Shown: piece after piece, positions 34,230-43,495 of the stretch
Numbering within the stretch: position 1 is the stretch's first letter
Layout: each line of letters opens with the position of its first letter
Assembly (NCBI GenBank): GCA_958402795.1
Contig: CATXUX010000015.1
Location: 1 to 64,000, forward strand
Length of the DNA: 64,000 nt
Source: an uncultured Lachnospiraceae bacterium
GTDB lineage: Bacteria > Bacillota > Clostridia > Lachnospirales > Lachnospiraceae
Direction of reading: 5' to 3'
Notes under the pieces: model-generated
Told to the model about the DNA's origin: nothing
Seen by the model: the letters and a program-made list of their open reading frames with translations, nothing else
Database searches by the model: none
Made by a program: the position numbers and the translations under genes

Positions 34230-35120
34230 TTATTTTTCTCTGTGTATCAGCGAAAGAAGCAGTTGCTCAAGAAAATCATCCTCCGGCTTAAATGCTGCAA
34301 GCTCCCGTACTGCCTCTTTTGACAGACGCGCGACCTCTTCTCTGGATGCATCCAGACCTTTCCACGTCACATAGGTATTTTTTTCATTTTTCTCATCACT
34401 GTGGACCGGTTTGCCAAGTGTTTCTGTTGTTCCGGTCACATCGAGAATATCGTCCTGGATCTGGAACGCCATCCCGACATTCCCGGCAATCCTTTCCATG
34501 GATTCCACCGCTTCCTGAGACGCTCCCGCAAGCACCGCGCCGATCATCATGGCGCTTTCGATCAGCGCTCCGGTCTTGAGCTCGTAAATATACGGAATGA
34601 TCTCGCCGGAAACGGACAGTCCGCTGTTCTTCACATCGACCACCTGTCCGCCGAGCATACCATAGACTCCCGCTTTCTTTGCCAGGATCTGCATCGCGCG
34701 TCCGATCTGCCGGTAATCTTCCTGCTCCAGATCAAAGGCAGTCCCGGCTGTCTCAAACGCATAATTCAAAAGCGCGTCCCCGGCCAGAATGCCGATATCT
34801 TCTCCATACACCACATGGGTGGTCTTTCTCCCTCTCCGGTAATCGTCGTTGTCCATTGCTGGAAGATCGTCATGCACAAGGGAATACGTATGGATCATCT
34901 CCAGCGCTGCCATAAACGGATAGACCGCCTTTGAAGTACCGTGGAACAGCCGGTAACTCTCCCACATCAGCATCGGGCGGAGTCGTTTGCCTCCCGCCAT
35001 GACACTGTACTCCATCGCCTCCATGATCAGCCGCTGCTCTCCCGCCGGTTTTGGCAGATACTCTTTCAAAATCTGCTCGATCTGCGCAGTTTTCTTCTTT
35101 CGTTCTTCTTCAAAATTCAT
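34230..35120 (-). CDS. ispA: Polyprenyl synthetase (farnesyl/geranylgeranyl diphosphate synthase)
   Basis: Elongates isoprenoid diphosphates. The first Asp-rich motif is HDDLPAMDNDDYRRG and the second is FQIQDDILD, both with magnesium-binding aspartates intact; KRLRP near the N-terminus binds diphosphate. Chain length is inferred as C15 or C20 from family and neighbourhood. Start ATG 35120 follows GAGGAGGG and overlaps the end of xseB by 11 bases. Confidence 0.93.
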   Translation of the reverse strand: MNFEEERKKKTAQIEQILKEYLPKPAGEQRLIMEAMEYSVMAGGKRLRPMLMWESYRLFHGTSKAVYPFMAALEMIHTYSLVHDDLPAMDNDDYRRGRKTTHVVYGEDIGILAGDALLNYAFETAGTAFDLEQEDYRQIGRAMQILAKKAGVYGMLGGQVVDVKNSGLSVSGEIIPYIYELKTGALIESAMMIGAVLAGASQEAVESMERIAGNVGMAFQIQDDILDVTGTTETLGKPVHSDEKNEKNTYVTWKGLDASREEVARLSKEAVRELAAFKPEDDFLEQLLLSLIHREK

Positions 35121-35370
35121 GTGTCTGTCCCTCCTCGTCAAGGATCAGCACCTTCTTTTCCACCTGGTCGATCGTATCATTGCACTGCTTCAGAAGCTGC
35201 ATCCCTTCATGATATAACCGGAATGATTCTTCCAGCGAAGGATTCTCTTCCTCCATCCTGCTTACTACTGTTTCCAGCCGTTCAAATAACTCTTCCAGCG
35301 GCACGTTCTGCGGCTGTCCGTCATTTGATTCCGGCCTCTGATTCTGTTCCGTCTGATTCTGTTCGGGCAT
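35110..35370 (-). CDS. xseB: Exodeoxyribonuclease VII small subunit
   Basis: An 86-residue, helical, acidic protein with the family core LEELFERLETVVSRMEEENPSLEESFRLYHEG. It pairs with XseA to degrade single-stranded DNA. Strong Shine-Dalgarno AAGGAGGAG. The start overlaps the end of xseA by 50 bases, and the Gln/Asn-rich N-terminus (MPEQNQTEQNQ) lies within that overlap. Confidence 0.93.
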   Translation of the reverse strand: MPEQNQTEQNQRPESNDGQPQNVPLEELFERLETVVSRMEEENPSLEESFRLYHEGMQLLKQCNDTIDQVEKKVLILDEEGQTHEF

Positions 35371-36595
35371 CTCGCTCCTCCTTGTAGATTTCCTTTACTT
35401 CCGCACGGATCCTTCCGTCCGACACATAAATCTGTAATTCATCGCCGGGGGAGGCCGCCGACACACTGCGCAGCGTCCTTCCGGAAGCATCTGCAACAAA
35501 AGCATACCCCTGGTTCAGCTTCTTCAGGGGAGAAAGTCCGTTCATCTTCTCAATATAGATTGCCAGCCGGTGCCGGTTCCTTTCCAAACATTGTCTCATG
35601 CTCTCTCTGAGTGCAGTCTCCAGATCTGCAGCATACTGTCTCTGCTCATTCAGTTTACTGGACGGATGATTATATTTGAGCCGCAGCCGGAACTGCTCCG
35701 TCCGTCCCCGCCCTTCTTCGATCTGCATTGCGATCCGCCGCCGCATACGCTTCCGGTAGTCTTCCAGAAGAGCTGCCACACCGTCATATTCCCAGACAAC
35801 CAGTTCTGCCGCTGCAGACGGAGTCGGGGCGCGCAGATCCGCCACATAATCTGAGATCAGTGTATCGGTTTCATGTCCCACGGCAGATACAACCGGAACA
35901 CGGCATTCAAAAACCGCCCGCGCCACGGCTTCTTCGTTAAACGCCCATAATTCTTCCATCGATCCGCCGCCGCGCCCGATGATGATCACATCCACCCCGG
36001 TCTGCTCCAGCATATGGATTCCCCGGACGATACTTGGTACCGCACCTTCTCCCTGCACCACTGCCGGATAAAGGATCAACTGCACATACGGATTTCTCCG
36101 TCCGGAAATATGGATGATGTCCCGGATCGCGGCTCCGGTCGGCGCCGTCACAACACCGACTGTTTTGGCGAATCGGGGGATCGACTGCTTATATTCAGGC
36201 GCAAACATGCCCATTTCTTCCAGTTCCTTTTTCAGCGCCGCAAATCGTTCATAGAGAGCGCCTTCCCCGTCCGGAATGATTTCTTTCGCATACAACTGGT
36301 ATTTCCCGTCCCGCTCATATACATTCACGGAACCGAGAACAATCACACTCTGTCCGTTTTCCATACGAAAAGGAAGTCCTGCCCTTGCGCCTGCGAACAT
36401 CACGCAGGCGATCGTCCCGGACTCATCTTTCAAAGAAAAATAAATATGGCCGGAGGTATGGTATTTACAGTTCGAAACCTCTCCCTTTACATAGATCCGG
36501 TTCAGCATGAAATCCTGTGTGAACATGTTCTTAATGTAGGCATTTACCTGACGCACCGTATAGACATTGCGCGTCTTCTTCCCCTCCGGCATCAT
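35321..36595 (-). CDS. xseA: Exodeoxyribonuclease VII large subunit
   Basis: The catalytic subunit of a bidirectional single-strand exonuclease. OB-fold at the N-terminus (VYTVRQVNAYIKNMF, then VKGEVSNCKYHTSGHIYFSLKD), then the catalytic domain with IIIGRGGGSMEELWAFNEE and SAVGHETDTLISDYVADLRAPTPSAAAE, and a coiled-coil. The ATG at 36595 overlaps the nusB stop as ATGA. folD, often between nusB and xseA, is missing here. Confidence 0.95.
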   Translation of the reverse strand: MMPEGKKTRNVYTVRQVNAYIKNMFTQDFMLNRIYVKGEVSNCKYHTSGHIYFSLKDESGTIACVMFAGARAGLPFRMENGQSVIVLGSVNVYERDGKYQLYAKEIIPDGEGALYERFAALKKELEEMGMFAPEYKQSIPRFAKTVGVVTAPTGAAIRDIIHISGRRNPYVQLILYPAVVQGEGAVPSIVRGIHMLEQTGVDVIIIGRGGGSMEELWAFNEEAVARAVFECRVPVVSAVGHETDTLISDYVADLRAPTPSAAAELVVWEYDGVAALLEDYRKRMRRRIAMQIEEGRGRTEQFRLRLKYNHPSSKLNEQRQYAADLETALRESMRQCLERNRHRLAIYIEKMNGLSPLKKLNQGYAFVADASGRTLRSVSAASPGDELQIYVSDGRIRAEVKEIYKEERDARTESDGTESEAGIK

Positions 36596-36987
36596 GCCAG
36601 TCTGGCGAGCACGCCATTTACAAAAGAGGGACCGTCTTCCCCGCTGAAGCGCTTGGCAAGCTCCACAGCCTCGTTGATGGCAACCCCTACCGGGATATCG
36701 TCGTCCCACTTCATTTCATAGACTGCCAGCCGCAGGATCGCAAGATCTACTTTGTTCATCCGGTTTGTCTTCCACCCCTGACTCTTCTCGTTGATCAGTG
36801 CGTCGATTTCTGATGTCTTTTCCTGCACGGCACGGCTTTTCTTCCGGATGTATTCGATATCCTGCTCACCGGCATGATCCAGATTCTCTACATACAGATC
36901 CAGAAGCTCTGTCATTCCCTCCGGATCATTAAATTCCATCTGGAAGAGGATCTTGAACACATGTCCGCGAAGTTCTGTTCTATTCAT
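36592..36987 (-). CDS. nusB: Transcription antitermination factor NusB
   Basis: A small all-helical protein that with NusE/S10 binds boxA RNA in rRNA antitermination. The sequence starts MNRTELRGHVFKILFQMEF and ends with AINEAVELAKRFSGEDGPSFVNGVLARL, both family-typical. AAGGAGAC precedes ATG 36987. Lies between the Asp23-type gene and xseA. Confidence 0.94.
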   Translation of the reverse strand: MNRTELRGHVFKILFQMEFNDPEGMTELLDLYVENLDHAGEQDIEYIRKKSRAVQEKTSEIDALINEKSQGWKTNRMNKVDLAILRLAVYEMKWDDDIPVGVAINEAVELAKRFSGEDGPSFVNGVLARLA

Positions 36988-37044
36988 AATGTCTCCTTTC
37001 AAGAAAAAGGATGTCTTGCGACATCCCTTCTTTTCCACGAAAAG

Positions 37045-37428
37045 CTACTCCGCATTTTCCATCTCGACTCCTGCGACACGGATATTGATATCCGCGACCT
37101 CCAGACCTGTCATATTTTCAATTGCAGCTTTCACTCTCTCCTGTACTTTTGCAGTCACGTCCATAATACTGTAATTATACTTCAGGACCAGCGCCAGAGA
37201 AACGGTTACGACTCCCTCCAGCACATCCACCTTCACACCTTTGGACAGGTTCTTCATGCCGAGCTTGCTGACCAGCTCGTTGGTGATATTCCCCGCCATC
37301 GAAGCGACGCCGTCCACTTCTGTCGCTGCGAGCGCCGCGATGACCGCCACAACATCGTCCGCGATCTTCACTTCTCCCATGTTCGTATCATTCTGTATCG
37401 TGTAAGCGGTTCTTTCGTCCTTTGCCAT
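37045..37428 (-). CDS. Asp23/Gls24 family envelope-stress protein (YqhY-like)
   Basis: A 127-residue protein with the Asp23 fold signature IADDVVAVIAALAATEVDGVASMAG and a repeated V-V-rich core. In Firmicutes the member placed just before nusB is YqhY, linked to regulation of fatty-acid precursor synthesis; here accB and accC are not adjacent. The start has AGGAGG upstream. The protein is probably cytosolic and membrane-associated through partners. Confidence 0.88.
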   Translation of the reverse strand: MAKDERTAYTIQNDTNMGEVKIADDVVAVIAALAATEVDGVASMAGNITNELVSKLGMKNLSKGVKVDVLEGVVTVSLALVLKYNYSIMDVTAKVQERVKAAIENMTGLEVADINIRVAGVEMENAE

Positions 37429-37473
37429 ATCTGTAACCTCCTGTTTGGTTCAAATTCTAATCTTTCTTGTACT

Positions 37474-37501
37474 AGTATAACAAATCTCCGCACATTTGCA
37501 A
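37474..37501 (-). promoter_or_regulatory. Sigma-A-type promoter of the Asp23-nusB run
   Basis: On the minus strand, TTGCAA (37496-37501) and TATACT (37474-37479), 16-bp spacing, about 45 bases before the Asp23-type start codon. Confidence 0.6.
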
Positions 37502-37549
37502 AGTAAAAATGTAGATTGCCGATAAACATTCGCAGGCATTTCTGCTTTA

Positions 37550-39142
37550 TCAGGAACGGCCGAACTCTGAAAGAAGAAGTCCCGGATTGCGTTCCTGCGT
37601 CATACGGATGCTCCATTCATGTACAAATAAAAGGAGCGGGCGGTCTTTTAAGTCTTTGATCTTCTTCATATCCGATGTGCCGGACAGCCTGTCCATGTCA
37701 ATTTCTTCATTTTCAATCCAGCGGATATGCTCATACGGCAGATTTTCCAGCCGGATGTCTACATTATATTCGTTTTCCAGGCGGTATTTCAGCACGTCAA
37801 ACTGAAGAACTCCGACTACCCCGACAATGATTTCTTCCATGCCGGTATTGTACTCCTGAAAGATCTGGATTGCACCTTCCTGGGCGATCTGGTTGATTCC
37901 CTTGACAAACTGCTTCCGCTTCATCGTGTCCATCTGGCGTACTCTGGCGAAATGCTCCGGCGCAAAGGTCGGGATCCCCTCGTAGGCGAACCGTTCCTTC
38001 GACGTCGTCAGGGTGTCGCCGATGGAAAAAATCCCCGGATCAAACACGCCGATGATATCCCCGCCGTATGCTTTGTCGATCATGTGCCGTTCACTGGCCA
38101 TCATCTGCTGCGGCTGGGAAAGGCGGACGTCCTTGCCGCCCTGCACATGATAGACGCTCATTCCTGCCTCAAACTCACCGGAGCAGATCCGCATAAACGC
38201 GATCCGGTCACGGTGCGCCTTGTTCATGTTTGCCTGAATCTTAAAAACAAACGCTGAAAAATCCTGCTCCTGCATCGGATCGATCTCGCCATGATCCGAC
38301 ATACGTGGAAGCGGCGAAGTCGTCATCTTCAAAAAATGCTTCAAAAAGGTCTCTACGCCGAAGTTTGTCAGCGCGGAGCCGAAAAATACAGGGGAAAGTT
38401 CTCCCTTTGAGACAAGTTCCTGGTCAAATTCAGCGGCGGCGCCGTCCAGCAGTTCGATTTCTTCTTCGAGCTTTTCCTTTGCTTCAGCGCCGATCACCTG
38501 TTCCAGATCCGGATCATCCCAACTGATCACTTCCACTTCTCCCATGCGGGTTCCCTTCTGCGTGTCGGAAAACAGCTCGACCTCCTGTTTCGCGCGGTCA
38601 TAGACGCCTTTAAACCCTTTTCCCGAGCCGATCGGCCAGTTGACCGGGCAGGTGGCGATCCCCAGCTCCTTTTCGATATCATCCAGAAGCTCAAAGGTAT
38701 CCATCGCGTCCCGGTCCATCTTGTTGATAAAGGTAAAAATCGGGATATGGCGCATCACGCAGACCTTGAAGAGCTTCCTTGTCTGCGCCTCCACGCCCTT
38801 CGAGCCATCGATCACCATGACCGCCGAATCCGCCGCCATCAGCGTACGATAGGTGTCCTCCGAGAAATCCTGATGTCCCGGGGTATCCAGGATGTTGATG
38901 CAGTATCCGCCATAGTTAAACTGTAGTACCGAAGACGTCACAGAGATTCCTCTCTCTTTTTCAATCTCCATCCAGTCCGAGACCGCATGCCTTGCCGTCG
39001 CCTTTCCCTTTACGGAACCCGCCTGGTTGATCGCGCCTCCGTACAGCAGGAATTTCTCCGTCAGTGTGGTCTTTCCCGCATCCGGATGGGAAATGATTGC
39101 AAAGGTCCGCCGTTTCTTTATCTCATCCATCATATCAGACAT
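37550..39142 (-). CDS. prfC: Peptide chain release factor 3
   Basis: A translational GTPase that recycles RF1/RF2 from the ribosome. G1 is SHPDAGKTT near the N-terminus, followed by DTPGHQDFSEDTYR (G3) and NKMDRDAMD (G4). Length is about 530 residues. The ATG at 39142 is chosen because GAGGAG is 12 bases upstream; a TTG at 39169 would put that Shine-Dalgarno inside the gene. It lies between the accessory transporter cassette and the Asp23-nusB block. Confidence 0.95.
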   Translation of the reverse strand: MSDMMDEIKKRRTFAIISHPDAGKTTLTEKFLLYGGAINQAGSVKGKATARHAVSDWMEIEKERGISVTSSVLQFNYGGYCINILDTPGHQDFSEDTYRTLMAADSAVMVIDGSKGVEAQTRKLFKVCVMRHIPIFTFINKMDRDAMDTFELLDDIEKELGIATCPVNWPIGSGKGFKGVYDRAKQEVELFSDTQKGTRMGEVEVISWDDPDLEQVIGAEAKEKLEEEIELLDGAAAEFDQELVSKGELSPVFFGSALTNFGVETFLKHFLKMTTSPLPRMSDHGEIDPMQEQDFSAFVFKIQANMNKAHRDRIAFMRICSGEFEAGMSVYHVQGGKDVRLSQPQQMMASERHMIDKAYGGDIIGVFDPGIFSIGDTLTTSKERFAYEGIPTFAPEHFARVRQMDTMKRKQFVKGINQIAQEGAIQIFQEYNTGMEEIIVGVVGVLQFDVLKYRLENEYNVDIRLENLPYEHIRWIENEEIDMDRLSGTSDMKKIKDLKDRPLLLFVHEWSIRMTQERNPGLLLSEFGRS

Positions 39143-39190
39143 CGTTCTATTAATCTCCTCATCATTCAACTGATATTTTCACATACCGGA

Positions 39191-40282
39191 TTATTCTATC
39201 ACAATTAGCGGTTTCCTGCAACGTTCATGTTTTTTTAATTTTTTTCCAATATTTTTCCACACAAAGAAAGCTGTCAGTTCTCCTGCCAATGCCATTACGG
39301 AATACAACATTGCGGTTCGGAATAGCATCCAGTACGGCAGATCCGGTATCTTCTTTTCCATGGTTTCAAGAAGCTCTGCTGCCGCCTTTTTATGATCTGT
39401 CAGTTCTGACCAGAATTCGAAGTCTGACCATTTCGATGGAATCATATCCTCTGGAATTGAAATATTGTGAAAGACAACCCAGAGTGCAAAAATCAAAATG
39501 AGCCAGAAAAGGATTTTCCAGATGATTTTCTCCCACCCTTCCGGATTCTGTCTTCCGGCTTCTTTTCCATATTTCCGGACTAAAAATAATATGCAGCATA
39601 TCGGAAAGCATATCGCCGCAGTGTACACGAACCAGGATGTATAACCCAGGAGAGGATAATCCACGACCTCCCACTCCCCGCACAGCTTTCTGTAGTTTTC
39701 TTTCGTTTTTTCTACGTCTCCAAAGGTTGCGGCAGACGCTCTGTCAAGCAGAATCGTATCACTTTCATCTGCTTCATATACCAAAAAAGAATCTTTGCTT
39801 TCAATGATTCCTTTCACTTCAAAGGTCCGGTTTGACGTAGCTACCTGGAGTCCGATTGTGTTTTCGTTTCCGAACAGTTTTTCTGACAGGCTGCTGCTGA
39901 TCAGGCATTCTTCTGTATCCCCGGCGCTCAGCACCGGAACTCCGGGAAACAAAAGATCTGATCGTCCATATAGGACGATGAAAGCTGCATCGATCTCCTT
40001 TTCCAGTTGAACAGACAGGATTCTCTGCGCGTCAATCTGTGTCCAGTTTACAAATTCAATTGGATACTCCGATTTCTCGTTTTCAGTCTGTACCTGTTTT
40101 GCGGTTTCATAATCCAGTCCTTCATACTGTTCTGCTGTAAATTGAAGAATTTCTGTTTTATTCTCGAATATCTGTCTGCTGTAAACTGCTCTGTATAAAA
40201 AAATACACACAAGAAGGACGATCAGAATGCACAGCAGCAGTTTCCCGGTTTGCTCTATCTTCTTTCTGTTCTCTCTTTTCAT
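39191..40282 (-). CDS. MacB/FtsX-like ABC permease subunit
   Basis: A 363-residue membrane protein with one N-terminal helix (LLLCILIVLLVCIFLYRAV), an extracytoplasmic domain of about 180 residues and three further helices (near 213-233, 254-272 and 323-345). That 1+3 topology is the pattern of MacB/FtsX-type mechanotransmission permeases, and the outer domain has the MacB-like substrings DTEECLISSSLSEKLFGNEN and FEVKGIIES. No ATPase partner is encoded beside it. It overlaps the end of the adaptor gene by four bases. Function is inferred from topology; assignment is moderate. Confidence 0.62.
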   Translation of the reverse strand: MKRENRKKIEQTGKLLLCILIVLLVCIFLYRAVYSRQIFENKTEILQFTAEQYEGLDYETAKQVQTENEKSEYPIEFVNWTQIDAQRILSVQLEKEIDAAFIVLYGRSDLLFPGVPVLSAGDTEECLISSSLSEKLFGNENTIGLQVATSNRTFEVKGIIESKDSFLVYEADESDTILLDRASAATFGDVEKTKENYRKLCGEWEVVDYPLLGYTSWFVYTAAICFPICCILFLVRKYGKEAGRQNPEGWEKIIWKILFWLILIFALWVVFHNISIPEDMIPSKWSDFEFWSELTDHKKAAAELLETMEKKIPDLPYWMLFRTAMLYSVMALAGELTAFFVWKNIGKKLKKHERCRKPLIVIE

Positions 40283-41676
40283 TGGTCTGCCCTCTTTACG
40301 CGGCTGCCGTCTTCCACTGTACGGGAAGATTCTGTCAGGACTTCCTGTTCCGAAGAGAGTCCCTGCACTGCAGCAAGTGACTCATTTTTATCAAGGAGCT
40401 CCACATCGACATGACGTACAATCCACTCTGTACCCAGTACTGACGACCGTTCTTCCACAACATAAACATAATACTGCTCCTGCTGCTGTATATGGAGTGC
40501 ACTGGCCGGAATGCAGACATCATAGTAGGTTCCCTGTGTTTCAACTTCCAGTTTTGCAGTGGACCCCACCGGAAATGTATCCGAAGGCAGGTCCACCACT
40601 ACAGTAATACTGCCCTGCGCACTTTGTCCGTTTTCCGTCGAACCGTCTGTGTCTGCGGGATTTCCCACGATTTGTTCCAGCGCTTCACTATCTGCAACGC
40701 TCTTGATCATTGTGCGCTTTGGCGTTTTATTCACGCCTGCTTCTGATCCGGTAAGAGTGACAAGCACCTGATTTCCTTCTGCCAGGAACTCTCTCTGGTC
40801 CGAAGAAAATGTAACACTTAATCTTGTGCCCTCAGAAGCATCTGTCATCAGTATGTCCCCGCTCCCGGTCGTCATCGACCCTGCCTGTATAGTTACCGCA
40901 GTTACCATCCCGCTCACCGGAGCGGTCACCTTCCCCTCTGTACTATACAATGCATTCAGTTTGTCCAGAGCTTCCTGCTGCGTCTGCCTCGTCAGCTGCA
41001 GCTGTTCCACGGAAGTATCTACCGGAGAAGCCACAGAAGACTGATCTAACGCTTTTTGCGCTTCATAAACCGAATTATTATAATTTTCTACCGACTGGTC
41101 ATATGCCTGTTTTTTTTCTTCTATTTCCGCAGCCAGTGCTTCCGCTGTCTGCTCCGGGTATGCTTCCGGATCTGCAATATAATTATCATACGCCTGCTGT
41201 GCCCGCTCCAGCTCTTGCTGTGCCTGACTGACTTCCTCTGCCCCACGGTTCACGGCACGTTCATAATCGCCTGCGGCTTGTGAAGCCGAAAGCTGCCTGC
41301 CTGCTTCTGCCGCCTGTGCACTGGACTGCGCGCTCTGAATCTGCAGATCTGTCATCTGAAGTTCTCTCGTCTTATCCGAAATTTCTTTTTCCAGTTCCGC
41401 CAGATCCAGTTCATAAAGAATTTCCCCTGCGTTCACTGTCTGCCCTGCTTTCACATAAACAGTTTGAATCTTATGATTGGCTTCAGTCCCGACAGCAACT
41501 TCCTGTCGTCCCGTTACAATCCCTTCTGCAGATATATTTGGCTGAAAAGTCTCTGCCGTAGGCTTTTCCGCTGTCACTTCCGCAATGCCTGCACGATAGG
41601 CAGCTCTTGACAATATGGTAAACACCGCCATCCATATAAAGAACCAGACCGTAACCTTAATCAATTTTTTCCTCAT
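40279..41676 (-). CDS. HlyD/MacA-type membrane-fusion adaptor
   Basis: A 465-residue periplasmic-adaptor-like protein. One N-terminal membrane segment (VWFFIWMAVFTIL) is followed by a biotinyl-lipoyl-like half-motif (VGTEANHKIQTVYVKAGQTVNAGEILYELD cut at about residues 60-95), a long Gln/Ala/Glu-rich coiled coil (about 90-240) and the second lipoyl half (APVSGMVTAVTIQAG), then a beta-barrel domain. In Gram-positives such adaptors work with MacB-like exporters. It overlaps the MacB/FtsX-like permease gene by four bases. GGAGG precedes ATG 41676. Confidence 0.82.
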   Translation of the reverse strand: MRKKLIKVTVWFFIWMAVFTILSRAAYRAGIAEVTAEKPTAETFQPNISAEGIVTGRQEVAVGTEANHKIQTVYVKAGQTVNAGEILYELDLAELEKEISDKTRELQMTDLQIQSAQSSAQAAEAGRQLSASQAAGDYERAVNRGAEEVSQAQQELERAQQAYDNYIADPEAYPEQTAEALAAEIEEKKQAYDQSVENYNNSVYEAQKALDQSSVASPVDTSVEQLQLTRQTQQEALDKLNALYSTEGKVTAPVSGMVTAVTIQAGSMTTGSGDILMTDASEGTRLSVTFSSDQREFLAEGNQVLVTLTGSEAGVNKTPKRTMIKSVADSEALEQIVGNPADTDGSTENGQSAQGSITVVVDLPSDTFPVGSTAKLEVETQGTYYDVCIPASALHIQQQEQYYVYVVEERSSVLGTEWIVRHVDVELLDKNESLAAVQGLSSEQEVLTESSRTVEDGSRVKRADQ

Positions 41677-41723
41677 TTATGATGTTCCTCCCAACTGCAC
41701 TTCATGTCGCTCCATGTCAATCG

Positions 41724-42584
41724 TTATCCCTTTGTAAATCCCTGTATTCCGCGTTCCAGGTCGTCATATCCGCTTAAAAATACAAGGATAGACGGGACCA
41801 GTGTAATCACAGACGATACAAACGCCGTTCCCGCCTTCTCTGGTGAAATCTCCGGAAGAAATAGCGCAAGCGGCCATAACGACTGTGTCTTTATAAATGT
41901 CATCGGCTGCTCGATCATGCTCCAGCATTCCAGAAACTGCAATACGATCGCCGAGACAATACCTGCTTTTCCAAGCGGAATTCCGATCTGCAGAAAAATC
42001 CGTAATTCTCCTGCACCGTCAATTCGTGCCGAGTCTATCAGGGAATCCGGGATATCCCGGAAGAAATGATAGATAATAAAGACCGGCAGCGTAGAAAAAA
42101 TACCCGGCAGTATAACGGATCCAAGCGTATCAAGCAGATTCATCTGATTCAATACCAGATAATCAGAAAGCATCATCACCTGAAACGGCATCATCATCAA
42201 TACCACATACAAAAAAAATAATGCATCGTGAAACCGGAACCGAAATCTGGCAAATCCCCACGCAGCAGGAACTCCGACCAGAATCTGTCCCAGCAGGATT
42301 CCTCCTGTTATCTTAACAGAATTCCAGAACATCACAAAGAACCCCGGAGTATCCAGAAGTATTTCAACATAAGACTGCAGGGTGGGTTCATACGGCAGGA
42401 GCGACCACTTCGCATATCCCTCTTCCCCAAGCAGGACCGGAGCGAGATCCCGTGTGATTTCTCCTTGTCCCATCAAAGAACCGACGATCAGAAACACGAT
42501 CGGATAACAGCATAGAAAAACAAGGCCTGCCATGATGCCATATAAAACCCAATGAGACACGTTCTTCCCCTTACTTTTTTTCAT
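41724..42584 (-). CDS. Sugar-type ABC transporter permease (MalG/UgpE-like)
   Basis: About six membrane helices and the cytoplasmic EAA-type loop (ARIDGAGELRIFLQIGIPLGKAGI, which should dock on an ATPase), typical of the second permease of CUT1 carbohydrate importers. ATG 42584 is preferred over GTG 42596 by Shine-Dalgarno spacing. It starts just past the stop of the partner permease. No ATPase is encoded in the cassette. Confidence 0.85.
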   Translation of the reverse strand: MKKSKGKNVSHWVLYGIMAGLVFLCCYPIVFLIVGSLMGQGEITRDLAPVLLGEEGYAKWSLLPYEPTLQSYVEILLDTPGFFVMFWNSVKITGGILLGQILVGVPAAWGFARFRFRFHDALFFLYVVLMMMPFQVMMLSDYLVLNQMNLLDTLGSVILPGIFSTLPVFIIYHFFRDIPDSLIDSARIDGAGELRIFLQIGIPLGKAGIVSAIVLQFLECWSMIEQPMTFIKTQSLWPLALFLPEISPEKAGTAFVSSVITLVPSILVFLSGYDDLERGIQGFTKG

Positions 42585-42585
42585 T

Positions 42586-43452
42586 CTATACGTCACGCTC
42601 CTTGTTTCCCCATAATCTCCACAAAAACAAAACCAGAATAAACAGCGCCGCGCCGTTTAGTACCGCTCCGGAAGCCATTTTGTCCAGATCCAGATTTCTG
42701 TACCAGTTGTTAAACAAATGCTGGAGCATATAAATACTTTCGTGAGGATAGTCCCCGGCGATCAGATACGCCTCTCTGTATACTTTGAACGAATTGATCA
42801 GTGACAGTACCACGATCGTAAAAAAAGCCGAAAACAGATTCGGCAATGTAATCCAGAAAAAACAGGCCGTCTCTCCGGCCCCGTCCGTTTTCGCAGCCTC
42901 ATAGATCTCTTTTGGAATTGAGTCCAGAGCCGCCGTCCAGAGGATCACGCTGTACCCCAGATTTTTCCAGATGCAGCTGAATACCAGTACTCCAAATGCA
43001 TTTCCTGTGTTCATCCAGTCCGGACCGTTTATTCCAAGAAGCTGGAGAAACCCATTCAAAAACCCCTGTTCATCAAAAAGGATCTTCCAGAGCAGCACGA
43101 CTGCCGCTGTAGGAATTGCCATTGGAATGAGCAGGCCGCTCTTGATCCATATATTCTTTTTAAAATGGTTCTGCAAAATCACGGCGATCAGCAGTGACAA
43201 AACAACAAGAAGCGGAATACAGACTGCCATCATCCGCACAGTATTCCACGCGGCAAGCCGGAACGCTTCATTTTGCAGCACCAGTTTGAAATTATCCAGA
43301 CCGACAAATTTTCCGGAAAGCACGTTTGTGAATGCTCTCCGGATTACATCCAGATACGGAATCACATAAAAAACAATCACGCCCAAAAAACTCGGGAGAA
43401 TAAACAAATATCCTTTGTTCTCCCTGGCAATTCTATTATGAATATTTTTCAT
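42586..43452 (-). CDS. Sugar-type ABC transporter permease (MalF/UgpA-like)
   Basis: A 288-residue permease with about six membrane helices and the EAA loop in IPKEIYEAAKTDGAGETACFFWITLPNL. It is the first permease of a CUT1-type pair. The solute-binding lipoprotein gene lies directly upstream. Substrate unknown. Confidence 0.87.
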   Translation of the reverse strand: MKNIHNRIARENKGYLFILPSFLGVIVFYVIPYLDVIRRAFTNVLSGKFVGLDNFKLVLQNEAFRLAAWNTVRMMAVCIPLLVVLSLLIAVILQNHFKKNIWIKSGLLIPMAIPTAAVVLLWKILFDEQGFLNGFLQLLGINGPDWMNTGNAFGVLVFSCIWKNLGYSVILWTAALDSIPKEIYEAAKTDGAGETACFFWITLPNLFSAFFTIVVLSLINSFKVYREAYLIAGDYPHESIYMLQHLFNNWYRNLDLDKMASGAVLNGAALFILVLFLWRLWGNKERDV

Positions 43453-43495
43453 CTTTCCCCAACCCTTTTCAAAATGCAGCGCATAAATATTTCTT